Program-made: the position numbers and the translations under genes | Assembly: GCA_020650975.1 (NCBI GenBank) | Contig: JAIPMN010001419.1 | Coordinates: forward strand, 1,402 to 27,031 | Origin: Apostichopus californicus | Taxonomy: Eukaryota; Echinodermata; Holothuroidea; Aspidochirotida; Stichopodidae | Reading direction: 5' to 3' | DNA length: 25,630 nucleotides | Shown: positions 1 to 8,318 of the stretch, piece by piece | Numbering within the stretch: position 1 is the first letter of the stretch | Layout of the letters: every line of letters begins with the position of its first letter | The notes under the pieces: model-generated | The model's database searches: none | Told to the model about the DNA's origin: nothing | What the model saw: the letters and a program-made list of their open reading frames with translations, nothing else

Positions 1-261
1 CCCCCAACGCCCCCCCCCTGGATACGCACCTGATTATAGAATTGTGTAACATTTATCCTAAATGTAGTAATTAACCTTCCCAAATAGTTGAAATAACCAT
101 CTTAGTGGATGTTTAACTTAATTTAATTTGGTGGTACACATTACTGACAGTTGATTGGTGACAGTATAGGTAGGATGACAGAACTGTCGGATCATGGTTT
201 TCTCTCTTGTACAAGTCCTATGTTCTTGTATGAGTATAATCTTTTCTGTACTGCTTCTGTA

Positions 262-459
262 ATCGCTTCTCGGCCTTTTGGCTAATAAGATCATGTGTAG
301 TATCTGTTCCCTTTCGATGGGAATGGTGATGCACACCCGACGATGATCACACAGTCACAGTCCCGATGCAAGGGGACTGGGGCTGAGAGCGGATCAGTCG
401 TTTGGTAGTTTGCTTTTCGTGCCCAGGTTCTTTCCTGGGCGACTTTTCCTTTAAAAAAA
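262..459 (+). repeat. U2 snRNA-headed repeat, copy 1
   Basis: The first ~48 bases (262-309) match the 5' end of U2 snRNA from its first nucleotide: ATCGCTTCTCGGCC, then TTTTGGCTAA, a 2-base insertion, and GTGTAGTATCTGTTC, which contains the intact branch-site-recognition box GTAGTA. After that the sequence is not U2: stem IIb, the Sm site and the 3' stem-loops of U2 are not recognisable. The body has its own hairpins: CAGTCCC (358-364) with GGGACTG (373-379), and GCCCAGG (421-427) with CCTGGGC (434-440). It ends in an A7 run (453-459). Known: SINEs with snRNA-derived heads exist (SINEU in crocodilians, from memory). Inferred: a U2-headed SINE or U2-derived tandem repeat rather than a functional U2 gene. 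Confidence 0.7.
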
Positions 460-658
460 GTCTTTTCGGCCTTTTGGCTATAAGATCATGTGTAGTATCT
501 GTTCCCTTTCGCCGAGGGGAATGGTGATGCACACCTGACGATGATCACACAGTCACAGTCCCGATGCAAGGGGACTGGGGTTGGAGAGCGGACCACTCGT
601 TTGGTAGTTTGGTTTTCGTGCCCAGGTTCTTTCCTGGGAGACTTTTCCTTAAAAAAAA
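460..658 (+). repeat. U2 snRNA-headed repeat, copy 2
   Basis: Head-to-tail second copy, about 196-199 bp downstream of the first and very similar along its whole length. The extreme 5' end is eroded (TCTTTTCGGCC in place of the U2 start), but the GTAGTA box is kept. A short stem after the head, TTCCC paired with GGGAA around a TTTCGCCGAG-like loop, is clearer here than in copy 1. The GCCCAGG...CCTGGG hairpin and a terminal A8 run (651-658) are also present. No third copy follows; the sequence changes at about 660 to decayed simple repeats. Confidence 0.7.
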
Positions 659-660
659 GT

Positions 661-910
661 AAAGTCTATGAGTACACAGTGCACAGTGGTTGCCCCCTGT
701 CTGCCCCCTGTCTGCTTCAGTACCCTGGTGTACCTCAGCACCATGTGGACTAGCTGGTAGCCCCCTGTCTGCTTCAGTACCCACGCATTAAGTGAGTACA
801 CACGACTTGAGTACACACGAACCTTGAGTACATACGCACTTCAGTACACTGTGTACCCCCACAATACAGTACAGTACACCACAGGACATCACACTACACC
901 ACAGTACACA
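661..910. repeat. decayed GTAC/CCCCTGTCTG simple repeats
   Basis: The phrase CCCCCTGTCTG occurs three times, twice followed by CTTCAGTACCC. Then a 17-19 bp motif of the type TTGAGTACACACGA is repeated about four times, followed by CAGTACA-rich sequence up to about 910. There is no coding signal. It looks like an old mixed minisatellite abutting the U2-like dimer. Confidence 0.6.
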
Positions 911-1686
911 TTAGCTACAGGAACGATGAGACTAGGCGAAAGCTGTTATGACTTAAAAATTAAATTAAACAAACTAAAGTCGCCCAAACTAACCTAAAAT
1001 TTAATAAGATATCAAAATTTCAGAAAATTTACTTCACTGGATAAAACGATTAAAATCTCGCTTTTTATTAGCAGTTAAATGATTATGTGTGTGTACGCGC
1101 GCACGTGTGTTCAAAACATGTATTATACTTTGGTTCGTAACTATACATGCATTATTATTAACCTATATACGTAATAATTACAATCACACATTACAGTTAT
1201 TGACGCATATATAAACCAATCAAGTCATAATGCATGCTTTGAACCGACAGAAAACAAAGCACACAAGAACAAACAAAAAAACAATCAAAATCAAGACAAT
1301 AGCCAATATTAACAAACAAACCCTAACACGTCATGTGCACACACAAACGCCGTCTTTGACTGCGTAGTTAGCTGGCTACGGCAAGTAACCACAAACATCA
1401 CTGGACCGATCGTAAAGAGTAACATTGCTCTTCTACAACTTCCATCAATGATGCAATGGTGCTAATAATAATACTAATAATAATAATGACCACACTACTT
1501 CATATGATTATTCTCCAGAGAAGATCTTCTTTGATAGGAAAAGGTGGTTAATTGAGTGATCTCATCAGAAGGTCACCACCAACAGGCTGGTTGCTGAGAA
1601 AATAAATCACATACATTAATGGCCGTAAGGCAGATGAATGATTAATTTACAACATTTTGGCAACACTGAAGAAACATTTTAGGAAC
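911..1686. other. no gene seen
   Basis: AT-rich sequence with many stops in all frames. It has a short GTGTGTGTACGCGCGCACGTGTGT alternating purine-pyrimidine stretch near 1087-1110 and an ATA/ATAATA run near 1461-1487. No repeat family or splice-bounded exon is recognisable. Confidence 0.5.
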
Positions 1687-1734
1687 GATTTTACCAGGGA
1701 GCTGCTACTCGAGTAGCAGCTCCCTGATTTTACC
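1687..1734. mobile_element. micro-hairpin insertion A with flanking direct repeats
   Basis: A perfect palindrome with 15-bp arms and no spacer: arm AGGGAGCTGCTACTC at 1696-1710 and its exact reverse complement at 1711-1725. C1695 and G1726 extend it to 32 bp. It is bounded by identical 9-bp direct repeats GATTTTACC at 1687-1695 and 1726-1734. If the outer C/G pair belongs to the palindrome, the duplication is the 7-bp ATTTTAC. The layout is that of a transposition-type insertion with no internal sequence. A second, similar object lies at 7555-7601. No known family is recognised; a relic of hAT- or P-type ends is possible. Confidence 0.6.
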
Positions 1735-2366
1735 ATCAGAAATTGGTACTACACTAGTGCTTTTAGTTCATGTAGTCTATCGGCCAAACGACGAGAGCAT
1801 GTATCACCAAAGACATAGTTACAGAGTAGTATCGACTCATGTTGGTACCGCACCACAATTAGAGCAGTGTTCCGACGGCTCGAAAGGTTAACCATTGTCA
1901 AAGAAAAGAGGTTAAAGTACCTAAGGTACAGCTTGTTTAAAGGCATTGAAGACGCGCCCCAAACCGCGTGCCGGGCTTTGAAAATTTTAACTTGTTATCA
2001 TTTATTGTCATCGTTTGTTCTGCCTATATATGAAAGAGCATAATTTAAAGTACAGCTGGTGTGATTATAGGGAGGATTGAAGGAGATATCAACCATTTTA
2101 TAAATTTTTGGTTAAATGTTGATATTACTCCGGGCAAGCAGATGGAAGGGTGGGGGTTCAATATGCTAAACTTGCTCCTCTTCTAGCTCAAAATCTAAAC
2201 GGTCATGATATGGAAGTTTGCAAGTGCCATGATAGGCCAAGATCTCACCTATCATGTGGTGGGTAGGATATACCAGTTGAAAATTTCTATCTATGCTTTG
2301 GCAGGTCTTGAAAGTGACGAGTTTAGTGTGTAAGTCAATGGAACAATTAATTGTGGTGCGAGACCT
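1735..2366. other. no gene seen
   Basis: No exon or repeat family recognised. A 9-bp inverted repeat (CATGATAGG at 2228-2236, CCTATCATG at 2248-2256) is present. The reverse-strand open frame at 1749-1946 resembles nothing known and has no splice support. Confidence 0.4.
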
Positions 2367-2692
2367 GTTTAGAGTAGTAGCGACTCCATTTTGGAGTAGT
2401 AGCACCTTCCGTTTAGGGTAGTAGCGCCACTAATTTACAGTAGCATCGCCGCCTGTAGAAGTAGTAGCATCGCCTATTTAGAATAGTAGCGCCACCTTTT
2501 TACAGCAGCATCGTCACTTAGGAGTAGTAGGACCTCCTGTTTAGAGTTGTAGCACCTCCTGTTTGGAGTAGTAGCACCTCCTGTTTAGATTAGTAGCACC
2601 AACTGTTTAGAGTAATAGCACCTCCTAATAAGAGTAGTAGCTCCCCCTGTTAAGGGTAGTAGCACCTCCTGTTTTGAGTAGTAGCGCAACCT
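2367..2692 (+). repeat. 22-bp minisatellite, about 15 copies
   Basis: Tandem repeat with a unit close to GTTTAGAGTAGTAGCACCTC plus CT, period about 22 bp. Copies differ at several positions (for example AGTAGTAGCGCCA, AGTAGTAGCATCG), so it is old. The most uniform units are in the right half, about 2530-2690. No open frame runs through it. Confidence 0.85.
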
Positions 2693-5299
2693 GCGGAGGC
2701 TGCGGTCCTTTTGGCGTTCCATAAAAATAAACTCTACTATGGGAATTGAAACTTTGCTTACCAGTTACGTGACGCATTATTTCTCAGGTTGGTGTATTTC
2801 ATGATAGGATAGGCAAAATGGTAATTTAAAATTTGAGAATTTAAAGATTTCACAGGTTTGAAGCATAGCAAAAAATTAATCGAAGTAACAATAAACAACG
2901 AAACGAATGGATTTGTCTCATTATGTGTACGAAAGGAAACCAACTCGACTGAAGCAGGAGGGGATGCCATTACAATTTCCCATCAAAACAGCTATATAAC
3001 CTTTGACCGTTTGTCCAGTTAATGTTTACATGACGATCGACGCTCTTATGACGTAATCTGTAAACACAACTATCGCAATACACCAGACAACGAACAGGAC
3101 ACTTTCTTACAAATCGTGTAGGCCTACTCAGTAACGACACTACTACATGATATCCCGCTGCATATTGGAAGGAACCGAAATCGCTTGTACTTTCATCAAC
3201 GATTGCGAAGGTAATTGTATTTTCTCCAAGTATAGAAATTGAGGCCATACGTTGAATTAGGATAGGGTCTACCTTCGTCACTTTGTTATTTCGGAAAATT
3301 AGCGTTACGATAAACACAGTCCGCAGGTTTGATTTATTTGGCAGCATGCCATCACATGCTTGCAACATGTTGCACCAAAATTGCTTTAGTTGTGAATGAT
3401 AGCAAGCTAAATACGTTAAAATGAACCATATATGATATAGTTGGCTTGTGTATCCACTAAGTACACCTCACTGGGCGAATATAAATAAGCAACCAATTTA
3501 ATTTCAAGTGCAGACCAAAACATTGACTCATTTTGAAGAAAGTTTTAAATTTGCAACTAAACATTCAAAGATCCTTGCAAAGCCCAAGCACTGAAATATT
3601 TTACTCAAGTTTGTACACACTTTGATATAGGCTTAGGTAATGCCTAGCATGCTGACAGTTCTGTTCAAGCTTAGCCTTGTTTCTAAACCTGCAAATTATT
3701 TATTGGCTTTCTTTAATATTGATACGATAGCATAAGAGAGTAACTTTGTGAATGTTTATTATTCTTTATATAATTATCTAGTCTAGTCTAGTCATTGTGG
3801 AATTGATAAAATTGATGTGAGCAGAATATACTATATTTTTTTCGGTATGATTCTTTATGAAAACTACAATTCTTACATTTTTTGAGAATTTTGCATCGTA
3901 GTTAACAATTCACTCGAAATACCACACTCTCTTATGATTTTTTCCCTTCTGTAGGCCTATTTGTAAGCTTGGATATGAAATAGATGTATTTACTAATGTT
4001 TAAGATCAAGGGAAAGTTTACCAATATATTTTTCAGTTCAGAATATTGATTATTAACAATAGATAACTTTACTTTGACTATATCCTGTAAACCATGAAAG
4101 ATGTTAATAACTAGGAGAGTAATTGTGTTTAAGTGCTAGAATACTATTTCTACAGGCAGTCTCAATTAAATCTTCAAATTGATTTAGATAATTTTTCAAT
4201 CAAAATAGGTCAATGGTAGAGATTGTGTAGACATAAATTACTCTTTTATATCATCAACACAAATATACAATGAGGTAGTATAGAGGCCGTACAAAACCAC
4301 TATAGTAACATGATCTTTGGGGGAGATGGAGGGGGCCAAGGGTATGGTTGGGGAGGATTGAGTGACATTGGAAAACTGATCAATCAGTGGATGGAGTGAT
4401 TGTACTTTGAAAGTACAATTTCTCAACAAAGAACAAAATTTCAAGTTTGATTGAAAAATTTCTTAAGAGACAATTTCAACATGAAACAAGCCTCTTCTAC
4501 TCTTCATGTTTTTAAGAATTCTACAACGAACAATTCACCTAGGAGCCTCAAGTTTGTTTTGAAACTGTTAACCCTGCTCCTTTAAGTGTCTACATTAAAA
4601 AATATGCATGTTTTGAGTATAGAGACAGGTACTCAGTATTGGCCTGTGGAAAATTCTAAAACCTTGTTTAAGTCTTCAAGATTTCAATCTTCTTTTGTAA
4701 GTTTCTGGTTTAATACTTTGACGATTCTTGGATATCATCAAAGACAAAGAAAACCAGCAAAGTGACCATTGGACGGATTCAGATATATGTAAACAATATT
4801 TTGCCGTGAACCTTGAATAATGATTAACTTGTATAGGAGGCCTGTGTTCTGCTCCACCCATGTATTTGTTTGTATAATTTAGATTGATAAGATTGTACTT
4901 AGCTGAGTTAATTAGTTACTAGAGTCTACTAGACTACACATCAGGTTATACAGTATCCCTGCATATATACTGAATCACTCAGAGATGCCAAAGGATTTGT
5001 CCAACAGCTTTGGAGAGATAGAAGGTGATTTGTGTAGGCTGCAGTATCTCGGTGACAAAGGCATTCGAGTTATACATGTACAGATAGAAATGAAATTCAC
5101 TTTCATCCTATTTTTCATCTTGACATAATTGACAACATCACAAGTTTTTGTGCAACGTATCCTCCCTCCCCTCCCCCCCCCCAAAAAAAAAATAATTTAG
5201 CTTTTAAGGAAAGCTGCAGACTTTTGCCATCTTTATATGTTGTTCCTCATAAATCATTCTCAGTGCATTTATATATATTTTGATGTTTCATTTTTCCAG
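2693..5299. other. upstream region or 5' intron of the CERK-like gene; no confirmed exon
   Basis: AT-rich sequence. The pyrimidine tract and AG at 5291-5299 are the acceptor of the first coding exon, so part or all of this stretch may be a 5' intron; the upstream non-coding exon and promoter could not be located. It holds a three-fold TCTAG repeat near 3779-3793, a candidate MITE (4190-4460) and C/A homopolymers at 5162-5192. A 132-codon reverse-strand frame (2970-3368) is discussed under findings and is not called as a gene. Confidence 0.5.
4190..4460. mobile_element. candidate MITE with 15-bp terminal inverted repeats
   Basis: AATTTTTCAATCAAA (4190-4204) is the exact reverse complement of TTTGATTGAAAAATT (4446-4460), enclosing 241 bp. 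Inside lies a further near-perfect hairpin (TTGTACTTT at 4400-4408, AAAGTACAA at 4410-4418). No convincing target-site duplication flanks the ends, so the family is unknown and chance in AT-rich DNA is not excluded. Confidence 0.4.
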
Positions 5300-5327
5300 G
5301 ATGAGATATGAGAGCTAAGTTTTATGA
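5300..5327 (+). promoter_or_regulatory. 5' leader of the CERK-like mRNA with upstream ATGs
   Basis: Follows the acceptor TTTTTCCAG (5291-5299). If this acceptor is used, the leader holds three ATGs before the main start. ATG 5301 is in frame but stops at TAA 5316. ATG 5308 opens 13 codons ending at TGA 5347-5349. ATG 5324 opens 28 codons ending at TGA 5408-5410 and overlaps the main start by 4 bases. A TGA directly precedes the main ATG in frame (5325-5327), which fixes 5328 as the first usable in-frame start. Inferred: translation may be tempered by these short frames. Confidence 0.5.
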
Positions 5328-5442
5328 ATGGCTGCAACAGCAGAGATGACAGACTTGATGGAATCTGTAAAGCTTGCTGGAAAACAGTACCGTGTATCCA
5401 TCAAAGATGACAACCTCAACTTTACACCATTGACTGAAGATG
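5328..5442 (+). CDS. CERK: ceramide kinase-like, coding exon 1 (N-terminus)
   Basis: Encodes residues 1-38 and the first base of codon 39. The protein starts MAATAEMTDLMESVKLAGK and ends near TPLTED. The start at 5328 is chosen because an in-frame TGA lies immediately upstream and because the frame continues through three further exons. The donor is GATG|GTATGT, phase 1. The segment LMESVKLAGKQYRVSIKDDN resembles the vertebrate CERK N-terminus (LQSVLWVKQQRCAVSLEPAR, recalled), which begins the PH-like region. Unlike human CERK, residue 2 is Ala rather than Gly, so N-myristoylation is not expected. On its own this exon would be weak evidence; its standing comes from frame-compatible splicing to the more diagnostic downstream exons. 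Confidence 0.75.
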
Positions 5443-6970
5443 GTATGTTCACTTTTTGGTGTCTTCTGCAATAACGTATGATGGTTCTGGGGCTTGGGGA
5501 AGGGAAGGGAAAGGGTGCCCCAAAGAAGTACATTACATCATGACAGTGTACCAAAGTAGACACCACTGTCCCTGCATATATATACCTAGTGTCCACCTCC
5601 CAACTGTTACACAATCACCCATCCTCCCACAATCTTTTCCTCTTCCTTCCATTCCCTTTCCAACCCCCTCCACCCACCCCCTCCACCCCAACATCCAGCC
5701 CTGGGTTTGGTAGATCAATAACTCACATAGTAATAAGAAGTATTGCTGGATTGTTTTATGAACACTATCAGACTATTGACCATTAACAGATGACTTTAGG
5801 CAGAATTTTATTGTTGATAAATACGTTATATTCCAAAGGGAAAGATAAATGTGAGTGTAAGCAATGTTTGTATAGATCTACTGTACATAGCTATTCTGGT
5901 TTTCAAAATATTCACCCTTATGAAATATGTTAAATCTATGGAAAGCTCTGTTAAGGCTACATTAATGATGACATCAGCGCCTTTAAGGCTTTTTGAACAG
6001 GTTAAAGTTACTCCTAATAAGTCAACAAAAAAACGTTTTCTTGTAACTTCATGTAAGCAACAGAGCATCCTTGGATGACATTTAAGGAGCAGAGGACCGC
6101 AAGGGTTTATTGTTCCGCTTCCTTCACTTCATGTATTATTCACTACTACTTCATGTTATCTGATATTTGTAAACATTTAAATGCATGAAGTGAAAACAAA
6201 AAAAATAAATTAATAAAATTAACAAATGACATTCAACACTATTTTCTGTTGCATCTGAGGAATTTATCAAAAAGTCTGTGCCATATATCTGAATATATAT
6301 ATTGCAGTCACTTTAATTGATGGACCTGGGCTGTTTTAAGGGTCCTTTCGCAAAATTTCAAAGTATTATAAACATGGAACCTGGACTGTGAGCAGTGTTT
6401 CTAAACAGCGTCTACAACAATATCAAAATTATTGATGTAATTTAAGTCATCTTTTCAATCTCTAACAGACAAAATGGGACAATGTATAACCAGTGATACT
6501 TTGTCTAACAAGATCTGACCTAGAAGTGCTCAGATAAAAATTGACACGTTTCGCTGTTTCGAAAATGAACGCTACAAGCGCTGTTAGATACATATGTACA
6601 GTATGAGGCCACACACAAACCAAATTATTTTGTTTACACAGACTAGCAGTGTAAGCATATTTGCGCAAAAAAAGAGAAGACAAGCTGTGTTTTATTTGCA
6701 GTACGTACGAGACCTGCAAGACAAGTCATATATTGCAAAATAGCATCTGATCTAATTAAAAGACCTATATTTTATTGTTGTGGGCAAGTTGCCAAGACAG
6801 TGCAATATTTATTAGGAATTTAGGACTGTGCGCATGGACTGGTTTAGAATATCACTTTTATAACCACTTATCTACTAATCTACTGCTAAAATCAAATTTT
6901 CCACCGGCATTTTCCCTGTGTCTATACTGGCAGAAATATGCTGTTGCTTCCTTCCAGGCAAAATCTACTG
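5443..6970 (+). other. intron 1, 5' part; CT/CCA low-complexity tract
   Basis: Starts with donor GTATGT. A G-rich patch (5487-5518) is followed by a pyrimidine/CCACC-rich tract (about 5595-5702) with mirror-like TTCCTCTTCCTTCCATTCCC and CCCTCCACCCACCCCCTCC runs; these make short open frames on both strands. No exon or transposon is recognised from 5710 to 6970. Confidence 0.6.
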
Positions 6971-7041
6971 GTATTAAGCAAGTACATAGCCAAAGCTTTA
7001 GGCTTGGGGTAGACAGATAATTAAGTACAGCAAGATGTTAG

Positions 7042-7433
7042 ATTTATTATATCGATCTACACTGGCTTCCAGTTAACGCTCGGATTGACTATAAAATTCT
7101 GATATTGGTGTTCAGGGCATTGAAGTATGGTACCCCCGAATATCTTCACGACCTGATCCAAGAGCGAACAACGGATAGACCTACTCGTTCCCAATACATC
7201 TATCAACATACTGTTCCTGTGACACGCACAAGAACATTTGGTGATCGCAGTTTCTGCTATTCCGCCCCGCACTTATGGAATTCGCTGCCAGTCCATCTGC
7301 GGGAAATTGATTCACTTGAACAATCCAAATGTGCTATTAAAACTTACTTATTTTCTAAATGCTACACACATCTGTAAAGCGCATTGAGCAACCTTTAGGT
7401 TGGATTCTGTGCTATATATTATTTCTGTACTAT
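7042..7433 (+). mobile_element. 5'-truncated L2/CR1-type LINE, 3' end of ORF2
   Basis: An open frame from 7042 to the TAA at 7375-7377 reads as the C-terminal tail of a CR1/L2-clade reverse transcriptase polyprotein. Diagnostic strings are IDLHWLPVNARIDYKIL, VFRALKYGTPEYL, RTRTFGDRSFCYSAPHLWNS and LPVHLREIDSLEQSKCAIKT. These correspond to the family's usual LHWLPV..RI.YK, T.GDRAF...AP.LWN.LP and F...LKT.LF. After the stop comes AAGCGCATTGAGCAACC...GTGCTATATA, the short conserved 3' UTR of L2-type elements. No stop or frameshift interrupts the surviving ~111 codons, so the insertion is fairly recent. Comparison with the unoccupied related site at 15085-15090 puts the element at about 7051-7433. 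It is a dead fragment with no RT catalytic core. Confidence 0.88.
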
Positions 7434-7554
7434 ATTATTCAACAATACCAATAACTATTGGGACTTTCCCACAAGAAATGGAAACACATTACTCATAAAC
7501 TTCCAAATATCTCTGATCTTTGCTACCAAGTTATGAAGACAAAAGAGGTTTTTA

Positions 7555-7601
7555 TTTCACCCATGGAGCTATAAACTCTGTTTATAGCTCCATGTTTCAC
7601 C
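7555..7601. mobile_element. micro-hairpin insertion B with 7-bp target duplication
   Basis: Arm CATGGAGCTATAAAC (7562-7576), loop TCT (7577-7579) and exact reverse complement (7580-7594): a 33-bp perfect hairpin. It is flanked by TTTCACC at 7555-7561 and 7595-7601. Related copies of the host repeat near 14895 and 15463 have a single TTTCAC (or CTTCAC) and no hairpin, so this is an insertion with duplication, not an ancestral palindrome. It shares the outline CANGGAGCT...AGCTCCNTG with the hairpin at 1695-1726. No element family is recognised. Confidence 0.7.
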
Positions 7602-7764
7602 TAAGTTCTCTTTGACAAACTCTGGAGGAATTTAGTCTGATATTCATCAGTGAGCAATTTACATAGAAATAAATTCTATCCCTAGACAAATATTGTGCAG
7701 ACTGTGCAGAAAAGGGCAAAAATTGTGCCTGAACTATTCAGGATACTGAATTTGAACACAAATG

Positions 7765-8318
7765 GCTGTGTATTATTTATATATCTTTATATGAGTCTGT
7801 TCACATTAAGGCACAGGTCCAAATTTGTTGCAAAAAATGCAAAGGTAGCAATTTTTCAAATTACAGTATAGAATGTCTACTCTTAACAAATAACATAACT
7901 AATATCTACAATTCATGAATCAGAATCAACCAGACCTTAAACTATTTTTGGAAAATATATTCTAGAAGGTCAAAAAGTGTTACAATCCATAAATTGTCAA
8001 TATTCCTTCATCTTCAATAGTGGTGTGTCAATATTACTGTTATATTTGGGAATAGTGTTATTTTCTGTATTAACATTAAATTTGGCTAAATTTTCAGACA
8101 TATTTTCGAGGACATGGATGTTGTTTTTAACAAAATATTGGAGTAGTGGTGGAAAAAAGTTTTCCTGAAGAAAAGTTTAAAAAGTTTCTCCTTAAAGTGC
8201 AAAGCTGCAAGTAATAGTAACAATTATACCATGAAATATAACTTCGACGTAAGAAAAAATATTAACCAAAAACTGAAATTTTTGTTCATGTCCTCTCAGA
8301 TTTTTTTTTATGACTCTC
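7765..8318. other. intron 1, nothing recognised
   Basis: AT-rich intronic sequence without exon-like frames, identified repeats or a marked inverted repeat. The open frame at 7977-8168 is AT-rich chance sequence without similarity. Confidence 0.5.

Larger units (their letters stand above)
6971..7764 (+). repeat. mosaic repeat family, copy A (interrupted)
   Basis: Related to 14820-15535 and 12943-13110. Segment 6971-7050 (GTATTAAGCA...GACAGATAATTA) matches 15012-15086. Segment 7434-7549 (ATTATTCAACAATACCAATA...) matches 15087-15200. Segment 7548-7674 matches part of the 14890-14972 and 15455-15533 units. Segment 7694-7764 is the reverse complement of 14820-14885. The copy is therefore internally rearranged. 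Two insertions lie inside it, each absent from related copies: an L2-type LINE fragment (7051-7433) and a micro-hairpin (7555-7601). Family identity unknown. Confidence 0.7.

Noticed and set aside
545..784. Overlapping frames on both strands in the U2-like dimer
   Set aside because: They arise from non-coding repeat sequence; no protein similarity.
2367..2692. Regular spaced repeats resembling a CRISPR array
   Set aside because: The repeat is contiguous with no unique spacers and the context is a eukaryotic genome; it is a minisatellite.
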